Source: Asticcacaulis sp. YBE204
GTDB lineage: Bacteria > Pseudomonadota > Alphaproteobacteria > Caulobacterales > Caulobacteraceae
Length of the DNA stretch: 64,000 nucleotides
Assembly: GCF_000495855.1 (NCBI RefSeq)
Contig: NZ_AWGF01000014.1
Coordinates: 62,001 to 126,000 of the forward strand
Direction: 5' to 3'
Shown here one piece after another: positions 1 to 8,944 of the stretch. The notes below the pieces were generated by a model. That model was given only the letters and a program-made list of their open reading frames with translations, was not told the origin of the DNA and made no database searches. Every line of letters starts with the position of its first letter. Position 1 is the first letter of the stretch. The position numbers and the translations under genes were made by a program.

Positions 1-1761
1 TTCGCACACCGCCCCGGCACGACCGGACAGAATCGCGCGCAGCATCTGGCGCATATGCGGATGGTCGTCGGCGATCAGGATATTGAGGTGTCCGATCTCC
101 GGCGCGGCTTCGATCAGTTCGGCAGGCGCGTTGATGGCCTCCGCCGGGAACTCCAGCCAGAAGCAGCTCCCCTCGCCTTCGACCGACTCGACGCCCATTT
201 GCCCGTCCATCAGGCGGCTGATTTCCTGACAGATGGCCAGCCCCAGACCGGAGCCGCCGTGCTGACGGTTGATGCTGTGATCGGCCTGAGAAAAGCGGCG
301 GAACAGGCGGTCCTGCTGGTCTTCGGCGATGCCCGGCCCGGTGTCGCGCACCTCGATACGCAGGTTCAACGGCAGGCGCGACACCGCCATGACCTTGATG
401 CGTATATCGCCGCGCGCCGTGAATTTACAGGCATTGCCGATGAGGTTGTAGAGCACCTGATTGAGCCGCACGTCATCGATCAGCACGTGTTCCGGACAGG
501 CCGGGTCATAGTCCAGATGCAGGCCCAGCCCCTTGGCGCGGGTCTGGACGGCGAACTGCCCGCAGGCCTCTTCGACCAGATCGCGCAGGTCGGTCGGTTG
601 TGGATCGAGCGTCACCAGCCCGGCCTCCAGCTTGGCGAAATCAAGCACGTCGTTGACCAGGCCCAGAAGCGCCTTCGAGCCCTTTTGCAGACGCCCGACA
701 TAGCCCTGCGCCTCTTCGGGCAGGCCCTCCGTCTCGGCCAGCAGGTTGGAATAGCCGATGATGGTCGTCAGCGGCGTGCGGATCTCGTGGCTCATGTTCG
801 AGAGAAAATCCGACTGCGCCTGCGCGAAATTCTCGGCGGCGATCTTGGCTTCGGTCAGGGTTTCCTCGATCAGCCGCTGCTCGGTGATGTCCTGAAACAC
901 GCCGAACAAAGACACCGGCTTGCCCGAGGCGTCGCGCTCGACCGAGCCCTCGGCGATGACGTTGCGCAGCTTGCCGTCGGTGCGGTACATCCGCGCCTCG
1001 AACTTGAACGGCTTGCCCTCGATCATGGCGGCGCGCAGCATCCGCTTGATCATCGGCCAGTCGTCGGGATGGTAGCGCAACTCGCTGTCGGCCATGTTCG
1101 GCGTATAGGCCTTTGGATCGAGCCCCTGAATGGCATAGACCCCGCGCGACCACTGCACCGTCTGATAGGCGATGTCGACGCTCCAGTAGCCGACACCGGC
1201 GATCGCCTCCATCATCTCCAGTTTCTTTTGCGTCTCGTCGTGTTTCTGGATGACCTGGCGCTTGACCAGCCCGTCCTTGCGCATGGCCATCATGGCGGAA
1301 ATGGTCGAGGCCAAAGCCGTCAGCCGCCGCGCCTCGGTCAGACCGAAATCGTGGCGTGGTTCGGTATCGACGAGGCACAGGGTGCCGACCAGCACGCCGT
1401 CGAAACGCACGGGGGCTCCGGCGTAAAAACGGATGCCGGGTTCACCCACGACCAGTTCGTTGTCCTTGAATCGCGGATCCTGCGTCGCGTCCGGCACGAC
1501 CATCACCGCGTCGTTGCGGATGGCGTATTCGCAAAAGGCCACGTCGCGCGAGGTTTCGCACACCTCAAGCCCGACGCTCGACTTGAACCACTGACGCTCG
1601 GAGTCGACCAGCGACACGGCGGTGATCGGCACCTCGAACAGCTCCGCCGCCAGCCGCGTCACCTCGTCGAAGCGCGGATCGGGCTCGCTGTCGAGGATAT
1701 CGAGGTCGCGCAAGGCCCTGAGGCGGCGGCTTTCGGGATCGGTCAAAGAGGTGGACAGCAT
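1..1761 (-). CDS. hybrid sensor histidine kinase, GAF-PAS-HisKA-HATPase-REC (C-terminus outside window)
   Basis: Cytoplasmic hybrid histidine kinase; 587 codons are open to the window edge without a stop, so the C-terminal end is missing. From the ATG at 1761 the order is: a GAF-like domain (about residues 25-160), a PAS domain (about 190-300), a HisKA helix with H-box SHEIRTPL (phospho-acceptor His325), a HATPase domain with N-box NLIGNACKF (~435), DTGPG (~473) and GSGLGLAI (~503), and the start of a receiver domain (NILIADDHPHM, from ~559). No membrane span is visible, so it probably senses an internal or diffusible signal, which is unknown. It diverges from xseA across 109 bp that must hold both promoters. 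Domain order is clear; the pathway is not. Confidence 0.9.
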   Translation of the reverse strand, partial: MLSTSLTDPESRRLRALRDLDILDSEPDPRFDEVTRLAAELFEVPITAVSLVDSERQWFKSSVGLEVCETSRDVAFCEYAIRNDAVMVVPDATQDPRFKDNELVVGEPGIRFYAGAPVRFDGVLVGTLCLVDTEPRHDFGLTEARRLTALASTISAMMAMRKDGLVKRQVIQKHDETQKKLEMMEAIAGVGYWSVDIAYQTVQWSRGVYAIQGLDPKAYTPNMADSELRYHPDDWPMIKRMLRAAMIEGKPFKFEARMYRTDGKLRNVIAEGSVERDASGKPVSLFGVFQDITEQRLIEETLTEAKIAAENFAQAQSDFLSNMSHEIRTPLTTIIGYSNLLAETEGLPEEAQGYVGRLQKGSKALLGLVNDVLDFAKLEAGLVTLDPQPTDLRDLVEEACGQFAVQTRAKGLGLHLDYDPACPEHVLIDDVRLNQVLYNLIGNACKFTARGDIRIKVMAVSRLPLNLRIEVRDTGPGIAEDQQDRLFRRFSQADHSINRQHGGSGLGLAICQEISRLMDGQMGVESVEGEGSCFWLEFPAEAINAPAELIEAAPEIGHLNILIADDHPHMRQMLRAILSGRAGAVCE

Positions 1762-1870
1762 GGACGGTATACTCCGGTACTCTGCCGTCCTCTATGCCAC
1801 ACCAGGCTGAATACCCGGTTAAAGCCGCTTCAGAATGGACACCACTCTCAGCAGAGCCTAAAATCCAGTC

Positions 1871-3535
1871 ATGTCCGATGACCTTCTCAGCCCCGTCGAT
1901 TCGCCGTCCAACAACCCGCCGTGGTCGGTGTCCGAACTGGCCGGCGCGCTCAAGCGCACCATCGAGACCGCCTACGACCACGTCCGCGTCCGCGCTGAGG
2001 TGTCCAAGGTCACCCGCCACGCCTCCGGCCACGTCTATCTGACGCTGAAGGACGACCGCGCCGCCATCGATGGCGTCGTATGGAAGGGCAATGTCAGCCG
2101 ACTCAAGGCCCAGCCCCAGGCCGGTCTGGAGGTTATCGTCACGGGCAAGCTGACCACCTTCCCCGCCTCGTCCAAATACCAGATCGTCATCGAGAGCATG
2201 GAGGCCGCGGGCGTCGGCGCGCTGCTGGCGCAGCTTGAGCGCATCAAGGCCAAACTGCATTCCGAAGGCCTGTTCGAGCGCGAGCGCAAGAAACCCCTGC
2301 CCTTCGCGCCGAAGACCATCGGCGTCATCACCTCGCCGACCGGCGCCGTCATCCGCGATATCCTGCACCGCATCCGCGACCGCTGGCCATGCCGAGTCGT
2401 CGTCTGGCCCGTCGTGGTACAGGGCGACACCGCCGCCGGTCAGGTCATCCATGCCCTGCGCGGGTTTCAGTCCGGCGAAGCGCCCCAGAATCCAGGAATC
2501 AGGCCCGACGTCATCATCGTGGCGCGCGGCGGTGGCTCGGTCGAAGACCTCTGGGCCTTCAACGACGAAAATCTGGCCCGCGCGGTGGCCGCCTGCACCA
2601 TCCCTGTCATTTCGGCGGTCGGGCACGAAACCGACACCACCTTGATCGACTATGTGTCGGATCGCCGAGCGCCGACGCCAACCGGAGCCGCCGAAATGGC
2701 CACGCCGGTATTGAGCGAACTGCGCGGCTTCCTGCTCGATCTGGAGCGCCGCCGTATCGGCACCTTCGCGCAGGCCATGCGGTCGCGTCAGGAAAAGCTG
2801 GCGCTTCTGTCGCGCGCCTTGCCCAAACCGCAGGATCTGATCGATAATGCCCAGCAACGGCTCGATTATGTCAGCCATCGCCTCGGCGGCGGGCTGCTGA
2901 AGAACCTCAACGCCCACGACAATGCCTTCGGTCGCACCTCGGCGCGCTTTCAACCGCACCTGCTGGAACGTCCCCGCGTGCAAAAGGCCGACCGCGTGGC
3001 GCAACTGTCGGATCGCGCCACCGCGGCCCTGATGCGCGGCGTCGAGCGCCATAACCGCGACTTCAGCCGTGTGGCCGCGCGCCTGACCCCGACCCTGACC
3101 TTGCGTCCGCTCGACCTGAAACGCGAAGCGCTCACTCAGGTCACCGCGCGCCTTGACGCCGCCATGAGCCGTCGCGTCGAAACGAGCCTCCGTCAGGCGC
3201 GTCTGCCGCAGCTTGAAATCCGCATGACCGCCGCCTTCGACCGCTTGCTGGCGCTGAAAGCCGAGCGCGTCAAACGCCTCGATCAGCTGCGCGTCAGCCT
3301 CGATCCCGACCGGCCGCTGAACCTCGGCTTTGCCCGCGTCAACCGCAAGGACGGCGCCCTGATCACCTCGCCCGACGGCGTTCAGACCGGCGACGCGCTG
3401 GAACTGACGTTCAAGGGCAACCGGACTCTGGACGTCGTGGCTGCGGACGGTATTGCGCCGCCAAAACCGGTTGCCGCACCAGCCTCGAAGCCGCGCGCGG
3501 CGACCAAACCGCCCGAACAGGGCAGCCTATTTTAG
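1871..3535 (+). CDS. xseA: exodeoxyribonuclease VII large subunit
   Basis: Catalytic large subunit of exonuclease VII, which degrades single-stranded DNA to oligonucleotides together with several XseB subunits. The 554 residues carry an N-terminal OB-fold (about 20-115, starting PWSVSELAGALKRTIE) and the nuclease core with VARGGGSVEDLW (~218) and ISAVGHETDTTLID (~250), followed by the long helical region and a short Pro/Lys-rich tail. Length is slightly above the usual ~450 residues because of that tail. The ATG at 1871 places the conserved N-terminus correctly. xseB is not adjacent. The 3' end overlaps the convergent esterase gene by 9 bp. Confidence 0.95.
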   Translation: MSDDLLSPVDSPSNNPPWSVSELAGALKRTIETAYDHVRVRAEVSKVTRHASGHVYLTLKDDRAAIDGVVWKGNVSRLKAQPQAGLEVIVTGKLTTFPASSKYQIVIESMEAAGVGALLAQLERIKAKLHSEGLFERERKKPLPFAPKTIGVITSPTGAVIRDILHRIRDRWPCRVVVWPVVVQGDTAAGQVIHALRGFQSGEAPQNPGIRPDVIIVARGGGSVEDLWAFNDENLARAVAACTIPVISAVGHETDTTLIDYVSDRRAPTPTGAAEMATPVLSELRGFLLDLERRRIGTFAQAMRSRQEKLALLSRALPKPQDLIDNAQQRLDYVSHRLGGGLLKNLNAHDNAFGRTSARFQPHLLERPRVQKADRVAQLSDRATAALMRGVERHNRDFSRVAARLTPTLTLRPLDLKREALTQVTARLDAAMSRRVETSLRQARLPQLEIRMTAAFDRLLALKAERVKRLDQLRVSLDPDRPLNLGFARVNRKDGALITSPDGVQTGDALELTFKGNRTLDVVAADGIAPPKPVAAPASKPRAATKPPEQGSLF

Positions 3536-4615
3536 CGAAAACGACGCTTTCAGGCTCTCGACCAAGGCGTGGTTCCAGACATAGGAATCGTGTCCGGCAT
3601 AGAGCCCCGTAAACCGACACGCCACCCCTGCGGCCTGCGCGTTCTGGCAGGTTTTCAGGTTCCGCTGATAGAACTGATCGTAGCGTCCGGTGGTCAGGTA
3701 GAGCGCCACTTTTTCCTCGCCCGTGAAGGCGAAATTGTCCGGCCCGGCGCTCATCCCCGCCGCAGAGGCCTTGGCAAAAACGTCCGGATGACGCAGGGCG
3801 AACGACATCGCCCACGACCCGCCTGACGAAAAGCCGTAGGTCAGACGGTCGTCACGTCGCCGACTTGCGCCGTAGGTTTTTTCGGCCAGTGGCATGACCT
3901 CAGTCAGCACGAAGTTGCTGTGACGCTGATAGGCCGCCGGATCGACCTTAGCCGACGGCAGATATTCGCGGTTTCGCTGATCCCAGCCGCCGTCGCGCGG
4001 CCCCGTCCCATGCCACAAACCAACCATCATTACGGGCTGGATCAGGCCCTGATCGATCAGCGATTCAACGATCAGGGCAAAGACCGCCGTCGATTGCCCG
4101 TCCGCCATATAGATCACCGGATAGCCGGTCGCGGGCGGCGGCACGGCGGGCCGATAGATCGTCACCTTGCGCTTTTCTTTGAGGCTGAAACTGTCGATCT
4201 CGACCGTCTCGACCCGCCCTTTCAGGGCCTCGACGCGCACCGGATCGGGCAACGCCTGAGGTCCGCGATAGGTTTGCGGCACCGTGGCGTCACCGGCAAG
4301 GATCATCTGAATAACCGAACGATCGAGCTCCGGCACCTCGACCATCAGGCCCCAGATACCATCGCTCAGATCGTACATCGGCGGCTGAAAGGTGCAGCAC
4401 AGACGCGGCTCACGCGCCGACGAGCGCGCGGCGATGCGCAGAGTCGGGCCGTCCACCCAATAGACGAGACTCGTATCCCCCAAACGCCGCACGGCTTCGG
4501 CGCGGTCGAAATCGGGCTTCCGAGGGGCATAGCCGCTCTCAGACGGCGACGCGGGCTGGGCCATCGCCGGCATCGCATCTAGCACAAGGACAGTCGCCAG
4601 CAGGATCGCTTTCAT
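3527..4615 (-). CDS. secreted alpha/beta-hydrolase esterase (enterochelin esterase / esterase D-like)
   Basis: Probable periplasmic serine esterase of the putative-esterase (Fes/esterase D-like) family. It begins with a signal peptide (MKAILLATVLVLDAMPAMAQ). The core shows the nucleophile elbow YGFSSGGS (Ser ~263), a later Asp in TTGRYDQF (~308) and a His in YAGHDSYVWNH (~342), a plausible catalytic triad. The N-terminal ~130 residues (DLSDGIWGLMVEVPE) resemble the immunoglobulin-like region of enterochelin esterases. A GAGGGG-type ribosome site precedes the ATG at 4615. The substrate cannot be told: no siderophore genes adjoin it. It converges on xseA with a 9-bp overlap. Confidence 0.8.
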   Translation of the reverse strand: MKAILLATVLVLDAMPAMAQPASPSESGYAPRKPDFDRAEAVRRLGDTSLVYWVDGPTLRIAARSSAREPRLCCTFQPPMYDLSDGIWGLMVEVPELDRSVIQMILAGDATVPQTYRGPQALPDPVRVEALKGRVETVEIDSFSLKEKRKVTIYRPAVPPPATGYPVIYMADGQSTAVFALIVESLIDQGLIQPVMMVGLWHGTGPRDGGWDQRNREYLPSAKVDPAAYQRHSNFVLTEVMPLAEKTYGASRRRDDRLTYGFSSGGSWAMSFALRHPDVFAKASAAGMSAGPDNFAFTGEEKVALYLTTGRYDQFYQRNLKTCQNAQAAGVACRFTGLYAGHDSYVWNHALVESLKASFSLK

Positions 4616-4724
4616 GTCTTTGGTTCCCCTCAGGTATAAACTGCGAACCTAAGATGGTCATTTTATGACAGCGCGGCCCAATCCCCGGCTTGATCCCGGC
4701 GCGCAAGCCGCCTATCTTCGCTTT

Positions 4725-4940
4725 ATGAATATGCACGCCAAACCCTCCCTGCCCGATCAGGCCGTCCTGCATTATGGCGACGGCGAATACGCTGTCATGC
4801 GTCCGGGCAAGTTCGTGATCTGCGCCGTGTCCGGCCGTCAGATCCCGCTGGAGGCCCTGCGCTACTGGAATCCCCGCACGCAAGAGGCCTATGCCGGCCC
4901 GCAGGAAGCCACCGCGCAATGGAAAAAGCTGAACGGCTAA
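4725..4940 (+). CDS. DUF2093 domain-containing protein
   Basis: Small protein of unknown function, recognised as DUF2093, a family largely restricted to alphaproteobacteria. The typical core is visible: LHYGDGEYAVMRPGKFVICA, then GRQIPLEALRYW and a final QEAYAGPQEA stretch. I chose the ATG at 4725 (71 aa) because it matches the usual family length; an in-frame ATG at 4665 would add 20 residues without homology I recognise. No signal peptide or catalytic motif. The last 22 bp overlap the M23 peptidase gene, so the two are probably cotranscribed and translationally coupled. Confidence 0.75.
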   Translation: MNMHAKPSLPDQAVLHYGDGEYAVMRPGKFVICAVSGRQIPLEALRYWNPRTQEAYAGPQEATAQWKKLNG

Positions 4941-5776
4941 TAGACAGACGTGTTTTTATCGCGGGTTTAGGCTTGCTACCGGGCCTTGCTGTCGCGCAAC
5001 CCCGACCCTACGGCGCCACGTGGACACGCACCCTGACCGGCCCATTCACGCTGACCGGCAAACTCGTTCAGGGCGGCTACGCCATAGGCAAGGCCTCGCC
5101 CCGCCGGGAAATCAGCGTCGACGGCACGCCGCGCGGCCTCACTTCGGCGGACGGCAGCTTCGTCATCGGCTTCGACCGCGATGCCCCTCAGATGACCCGC
5201 GTCGATATCGCCGGTGACGGGCGCATGGATTTCGAAGTCGCCCGTACCGCCTATGATATTCAGCGCATCGACAACCTGCCGCCCGATCAGGTCACCCCCA
5301 GCGATCCGACGCTTCTGGAACGCATCGCGCGTGAAAAAGACCTCAAGACCGCCGGTTTCGCCCACCGCGAGGACGCCGACTGGTTCCGCAAGGGCTTCAC
5401 CTGGCCGCTGCGCGACTTCCGTGTGTCGGGTACCTTCGGCAATCAACGCATCCTCAACGGCGTACCCAAAAGCCCGCACTACGGCTTCGACATGGCCGCC
5501 CCTGCGGGGCTGCCGGTCTATGCGCCGCAGACCGCCCGCGTGGCCCTGGCCGAGCCCGACCTGCATTTCGAGGGCGGCCTGATTCTGCTCGATCACGGGC
5601 AAGGCCTGATTTCGATGTACCTGCACCTTTCAACCCTGACGGTTAAAAAGGGCGACATCGTTTATCAGGGCCAGATGATCGGACAGGTCGGCGCCAAGGG
5701 TCGCGCCACCGGACCGCACCTGTGCTGGCGGTTGAAATGGCGCGACCGTGCAATGGACCCCAGTCTGTGGGTGTAG
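4919..5776 (+). CDS. M23 family metallopeptidase (LytM-like), exported
   Basis: Exported peptidase of the M23/LytM fold, likely acting on, or regulating hydrolases of, peptidoglycan. The N-terminus has a twin-arginine-like signal (DRRVFIAGLGLLPGLAVA). The C-terminal M23 domain (about 175-285) has the first zinc-ligand motif HYGFDMAAP, then LLDHGQGLISMYLHLS, and GPHLCWRL near residue 266. The usual last motif is HxH; here the third position is Cys, so the zinc site is either Cys-modified or inactive. It overlaps the DUF2093 gene by 22 bp. A ~290-bp AT-rich gap follows. Confidence 0.85.
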   Translation: MEKAERLIDRRVFIAGLGLLPGLAVAQPRPYGATWTRTLTGPFTLTGKLVQGGYAIGKASPRREISVDGTPRGLTSADGSFVIGFDRDAPQMTRVDIAGDGRMDFEVARTAYDIQRIDNLPPDQVTPSDPTLLERIAREKDLKTAGFAHREDADWFRKGFTWPLRDFRVSGTFGNQRILNGVPKSPHYGFDMAAPAGLPVYAPQTARVALAEPDLHFEGGLILLDHGQGLISMYLHLSTLTVKKGDIVYQGQMIGQVGAKGRATGPHLCWRLKWRDRAMDPSLWV

Positions 5777-6069
5777 ATCTGCATCGATGATAACCGTACG
5801 CATACGTACAGCTTTCCCATGCAAATAATACCGCTTAAAATTTTTACACACCTGCAATAAATAACAATGATACAATATATAAACCTATATTCTAAAAGCT
5901 ATTTTACCTGTATTTTCGACTTCGCACCGCACAAAACGGTTTCAATTTTCGCTTGATATTACTTTCGCTTCATCGTAACAGCGCTATGGAGATAAAACAG
6001 GTTTATAAAAACAACGCCGTTGCTCTATTTCGGGCGCGTATCGACGGCGAAGACCGGAAATAATCATAA
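5777..6069. promoter_or_regulatory. AT-rich intergenic region upstream of the CheY-like gene
   Basis: This 293-bp gap is markedly richer in A+T than its surroundings and has no convincing gene. It must contain the promoter of the CheY-like regulator at 6070, but no clear -35/-10 pair or dyad can be singled out by eye. The sequence after the M23 stop holds no obvious intrinsic terminator. Confidence 0.4.
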
Positions 6070-6564
6070 ATGGCGGACTACGGCACATTAAAAATACTTC
6101 TGGTTGAGGACAACCAGCATATGCGCTCGATCGTCACCGCTATTCTCAAGGGGTCCGGTATCCGCGACGTGCGTGAGGCGAAGGACGGCGCCGAAGCCTT
6201 CGATGTCCTTAAACAATACCCTGCCGACATCGCCCTGGTCGATTTCAACATGTTCCCGATCGACGGCGTCGAATTCACGCGGATGCTGCGCAAATCGAGC
6301 GATTCGTCGAACCCCTACCTGCCCGTCGTCATGATCACCGGCCATTCCGAACGTTCCCGCGTCGTCGAGGCACGCGACGCCGGTGTCAACGAATTCGTCG
6401 TCAAGCCGCTGACCGCCCGCGCGCTCTTAAGCCGCCTCGACGCCGTCGTCATGCGTCCGCGGCCTTTCATCCGTTGCCAGACCTATTTCGGTCCCGACCG
6501 CCGCCGCAAAGGCGACGGCAGCTATGCCGGTCCTTTCCGCCGCGCCACTGACGGCCTGCTGTAA
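6070..6564 (+). CDS. CheY-like response regulator with basic C-terminal extension
   Basis: Single receiver domain (about residues 8-125) with intact phosphorylation residues: acidic pair in LLVEDNQHM, phospho-acceptor Asp in ALVDFNMFP, Thr in MITGHSE and Lys in FVVKPLT. After the receiver comes a ~40-residue tail, RPRPFIRCQTYFGPDRRRKG, arginine-rich and without a DNA-binding domain. Similar basic tails occur in stand-alone alphaproteobacterial regulators, and Arg-rich tails define the c-di-GMP-binding Cle proteins of Caulobacter; whether this one binds c-di-GMP is inference. It is followed 97 bp later by tipF, a flagellar c-di-GMP effector, suggesting a motility role. Confidence 0.85.
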   Translation: MADYGTLKILLVEDNQHMRSIVTAILKGSGIRDVREAKDGAEAFDVLKQYPADIALVDFNMFPIDGVEFTRMLRKSSDSSNPYLPVVMITGHSERSRVVEARDAGVNEFVVKPLTARALLSRLDAVVMRPRPFIRCQTYFGPDRRRKGDGSYAGPFRRATDGLL

Positions 6565-6661
6565 GTCGTTAATAAACCTTAACAAGGCAGCCAAATCATC
6601 CCATAGTGGCATCCGTGTGTATCCGGCGAGTGATTCGCTGTTGTGATGGAAAGCCGTCCCG

Positions 6662-7942
6662 ATGGGAAAACTGACCTCCGCCCTGCTTATGGGCGCTTAT
6701 CTGCTTCTGTCGCTCAGCGCGGCCATGTGGCTCTATGTCAATGGCTCGGACGTCGGCGCGTGCATCGCGGCGTCTTTGGGGACGCTCGGCGTCACCTTCG
6801 CCCTGCATAATTTCGTCAATCAGTACCTTTCGGAGCGCCGCCTGTCGAAAGAGATCGACCTCGTGCGCGACGCCCACCGCCTGATGGTCGAGGCGATCGA
6901 CAACACGCAAAAAGACATGGTCGAACTCGCCGACCGCGTTCAGCATCAGCGCGTCGGCCGCACCGACGAACTGACTTCCGAAGTGAAGATGCTGGAAAAT
7001 CTGGTGCTGAAACTTGGCGAAAGCATCGAAGAACGCCTCGCCGACTGGCGGGCCGGTCCCGCCCAGATCGCCGCGCCGCAAGGTGCCCCGCTGTCACGCC
7101 GCGAACAGCAGGCGCTCGCCCTGATCGAGACTGTGCGCGAGGCTCTGATCGAAAACCGCGTCGATCTTTATTTGCAACCGGTCGTCTCCCTGCCCCAGCG
7201 CAAGACGATCTTCTACGAAAGCTTCTCGCGCCTGCGCGACGTGACGGGCCGGGTTCTGATGCCGGCCGAATATCTGTCGGTCGCCGAGCCCGAAGGCCTC
7301 GTGCCGTCGATCGACAACCTGCTGCTGTTCCGCTGCGTGCAGATCGTGCGCCGCCTCGCCAAGCAGGACCGCCGCATCGGCATCTTCTGCAACGTGTCCC
7401 TGACAAGCTTGCGCGACGACGTGTTCTTTCCGCAGTTCCTCGAATTCCTCAATGAAAACCGCGATCTGGCCGACTCGCTGATCTTCGAGCTGGGTCAGGA
7501 CGCCTTCGCCACGCGCGGCGCGGTCGAGGCTCGCCACATGGCCAAGCTGGCCGATATGGGCTTCAAGTTCTCGATCGACAAGGTGACCTCGATCGACTTC
7601 GACCTTCAGGATCTGCAACGCTCCGACGTGCGTTACGTCAAGATCGGCGCCAATGTCCTGATGGATCAGCTGATGACCGTCGAAGGCAAGCCGGCACTGA
7701 AATTCCTGCGCGATATCCATGCGGGCGACTACGCCAACCTGCTGTCGCGCTATGGCATCGAGATCATCGCCGAAAAGGTCGAGAACGAGCGTCAGGTCGT
7801 CGATATCCTCGAAATCGAGATCGGCTATGCCCAGGGCCATCTGTTCGGCGAACCGCGCGCCATCAAGGAGCAGGTTCTGCAAGAGACCGCGCCGCCTGCG
7901 GGCTTCGTCAAATCGACCCTGCCGCAGCGCCGCCGGGCTTAA
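6662..7942 (+). CDS. tipF: TipF-like flagellar positioning protein, degenerate EAL domain
   Basis: Membrane-anchored protein with two N-terminal transmembrane helices (about 5-50), a coiled-coil stretch (about 60-125) and a C-terminal EAL-type domain (about 155-405). This architecture matches Caulobacter TipF, a c-di-GMP receptor that localises to the new pole and helps place the flagellum. The EAL signature is degenerate (YESFSRLRD where active enzymes have E-A/V-L), consistent with binding without hydrolysis. Length (426 aa) is close to that of TipF. A perfect 11-bp hairpin terminator lies 28 bp downstream. The match rests on architecture and motif, not on an alignment. Confidence 0.8.
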   Translation: MGKLTSALLMGAYLLLSLSAAMWLYVNGSDVGACIAASLGTLGVTFALHNFVNQYLSERRLSKEIDLVRDAHRLMVEAIDNTQKDMVELADRVQHQRVGRTDELTSEVKMLENLVLKLGESIEERLADWRAGPAQIAAPQGAPLSRREQQALALIETVREALIENRVDLYLQPVVSLPQRKTIFYESFSRLRDVTGRVLMPAEYLSVAEPEGLVPSIDNLLLFRCVQIVRRLAKQDRRIGIFCNVSLTSLRDDVFFPQFLEFLNENRDLADSLIFELGQDAFATRGAVEARHMAKLADMGFKFSIDKVTSIDFDLQDLQRSDVRYVKIGANVLMDQLMTVEGKPALKFLRDIHAGDYANLLSRYGIEIIAEKVENERQVVDILEIEIGYAQGHLFGEPRAIKEQVLQETAPPAGFVKSTLPQRRRA

Positions 7943-7970
7943 ACACTGGCATCGACATACCAATATCGCT

Positions 7971-8003
7971 AAAGGGAGGACATTACGTCCTCCCTTTTGT
8001 TTG
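7971..8003 (+). terminator. intrinsic terminator after tipF
   Basis: Perfect 11-bp stem (arms 7971-7981 and 7987-7997, AAAGGGAGGAC) with a 5-nt loop, followed by a T-rich run. It separates tipF from the HAD hydrolase gene that starts at 8016, so the latter probably has read-through transcription or a promoter close by. Confidence 0.85.
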
Positions 8004-8015
8004 TCCGGAATTGCC

Positions 8016-8885
8016 ATGACCACGCCCCAGCTTCTCAGCCACCTGTCCGACGTCGCCGATCAGTACGACGCCATCTTTTGCGACATCTGGGGCGTCATCC
8101 ATAACGGTAAATGGCACTTCCCCGAAGCCTATGCGGCGCTGAAAGCCTTCAAGGCCTCCGACAAACCGGTCGTCCTGATCTCAAATTCGCCGCGTCCGTG
8201 GGACGGCCTGCAAAAGCAGCTCGCCGATCTGGGGGTTCATGACGATGCCTTCAGCGCCATCGTCTCGTCCGGCGACGCGACGCGGACCTTCCTGACCGAA
8301 TATGCACCGCAAGGGTCGGCCTGGGTCATCGGGCCCGACCGCGACCTGCCGCTTTACGAGGGCCTGAACGTCAACCGCAGCGGTACACCGGAGACGGCGG
8401 CATTTATTTCCTGCACCGGTCTGTTCGACGACGAGAACGACACGCTGGAGCAATATCACCCCGACCTCAAAGCCGCCGCCGCGCGGAGTATCCCGATGAT
8501 CTGCGCCAATCCCGACCGCATCGTCCAGCGCGGCGATCAGATCATCTATTGCGCCGGAACGCTGGCCGACATCTACATGACCTTCGGCGGCGAAGTGATC
8601 ATGGCCGGCAAGCCCTACCCGCCGATCTACGACCTCTGTTACCGCGCGCTGGAAAGCCTGACGGGCAAGGCCGTCGACAAGTCGCGTATCCTGGCCATCG
8701 GCGACGGCCTGCCGACCGACGTGCTGGGCGCCAATGGTCAGGGGCTCGACCTCTTGTTCATCGCCGCAGGCATCCACGCCGCCGAGGCGACTGGCGAAGA
8801 CGGCGTGCTCGATCCGAATCTGCTGACCGCCGTGCTGGTGGCGCAGAACGCTCAGGCGAAATATATCGCGGGGGCATTGACCTAA
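8016..8885 (+). CDS. TIGR01459-type HAD superfamily class IIA hydrolase
   Basis: HAD phosphatase of the class IIA (NagD-like) group. Motif I is CDIWGVIHNG (about residues 21-30), motif II VLISNSPRPW, the class IIA cap follows, then GKPYPPIYD and the acidic motif IV AIGDGLPTD (~228). Its substrate is not known. Length 289 aa fits the family. The ATG at 8016 directly precedes the conserved N-terminus; longer in-frame readings run back into tipF and its terminator. The stop codon abuts an intergenic palindromic repeat (8886-8934) shared with the convergent GH53 gene end. Confidence 0.85.
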   Translation: MTTPQLLSHLSDVADQYDAIFCDIWGVIHNGKWHFPEAYAALKAFKASDKPVVLISNSPRPWDGLQKQLADLGVHDDAFSAIVSSGDATRTFLTEYAPQGSAWVIGPDRDLPLYEGLNVNRSGTPETAAFISCTGLFDDENDTLEQYHPDLKAAAARSIPMICANPDRIVQRGDQIIYCAGTLADIYMTFGGEVIMAGKPYPPIYDLCYRALESLTGKAVDKSRILAIGDGLPTDVLGANGQGLDLLFIAAGIHAAEATGEDGVLDPNLLTAVLVAQNAQAKYIAGALT

Positions 8886-8934
8886 AGCACATTCCGAAAA
8901 GTGTGTAACGGTTTTCGGAATCAAATGCGCGACC
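8886..8934. repeat. intergenic palindromic repeat, module A (copy 1)
   Basis: Copy of a ~48-bp dispersed palindrome starting GCACATTCCGAAAAGTGTG, with the arms ATTCCGAAAA and TTTTCGGAAT. Other copies in this window are at 10281-10328, 12000-12050, 55240-55288 and, diverged, 63689-63737. It fills the gap between the convergent HAD and GH53 genes and ends in the same CGCGACC...CAAAA linker seen at the other copies. Confidence 0.85.
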
Positions 8935-8944
8935 AAGCAAAAGT

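Noticed and set aside
55-1881. Long plus-strand open frame (608 codons) antisense to the histidine kinase
   Set aside because: It is the complement of a well-supported kinase frame; its product (His/Arg/Gly-rich) matches no family and overlaps the xseA start.
1565-3052. Long minus-strand frame opposite xseA
   Set aside because: High-GC shadow frame; xseA on the plus strand has all family motifs.
6569-6582. TTAA-N6-TTAA upstream of tipF as a CtrA site
   Set aside because: The CtrA consensus spacing is seven; with six the match is not convincing, and no second site is near.
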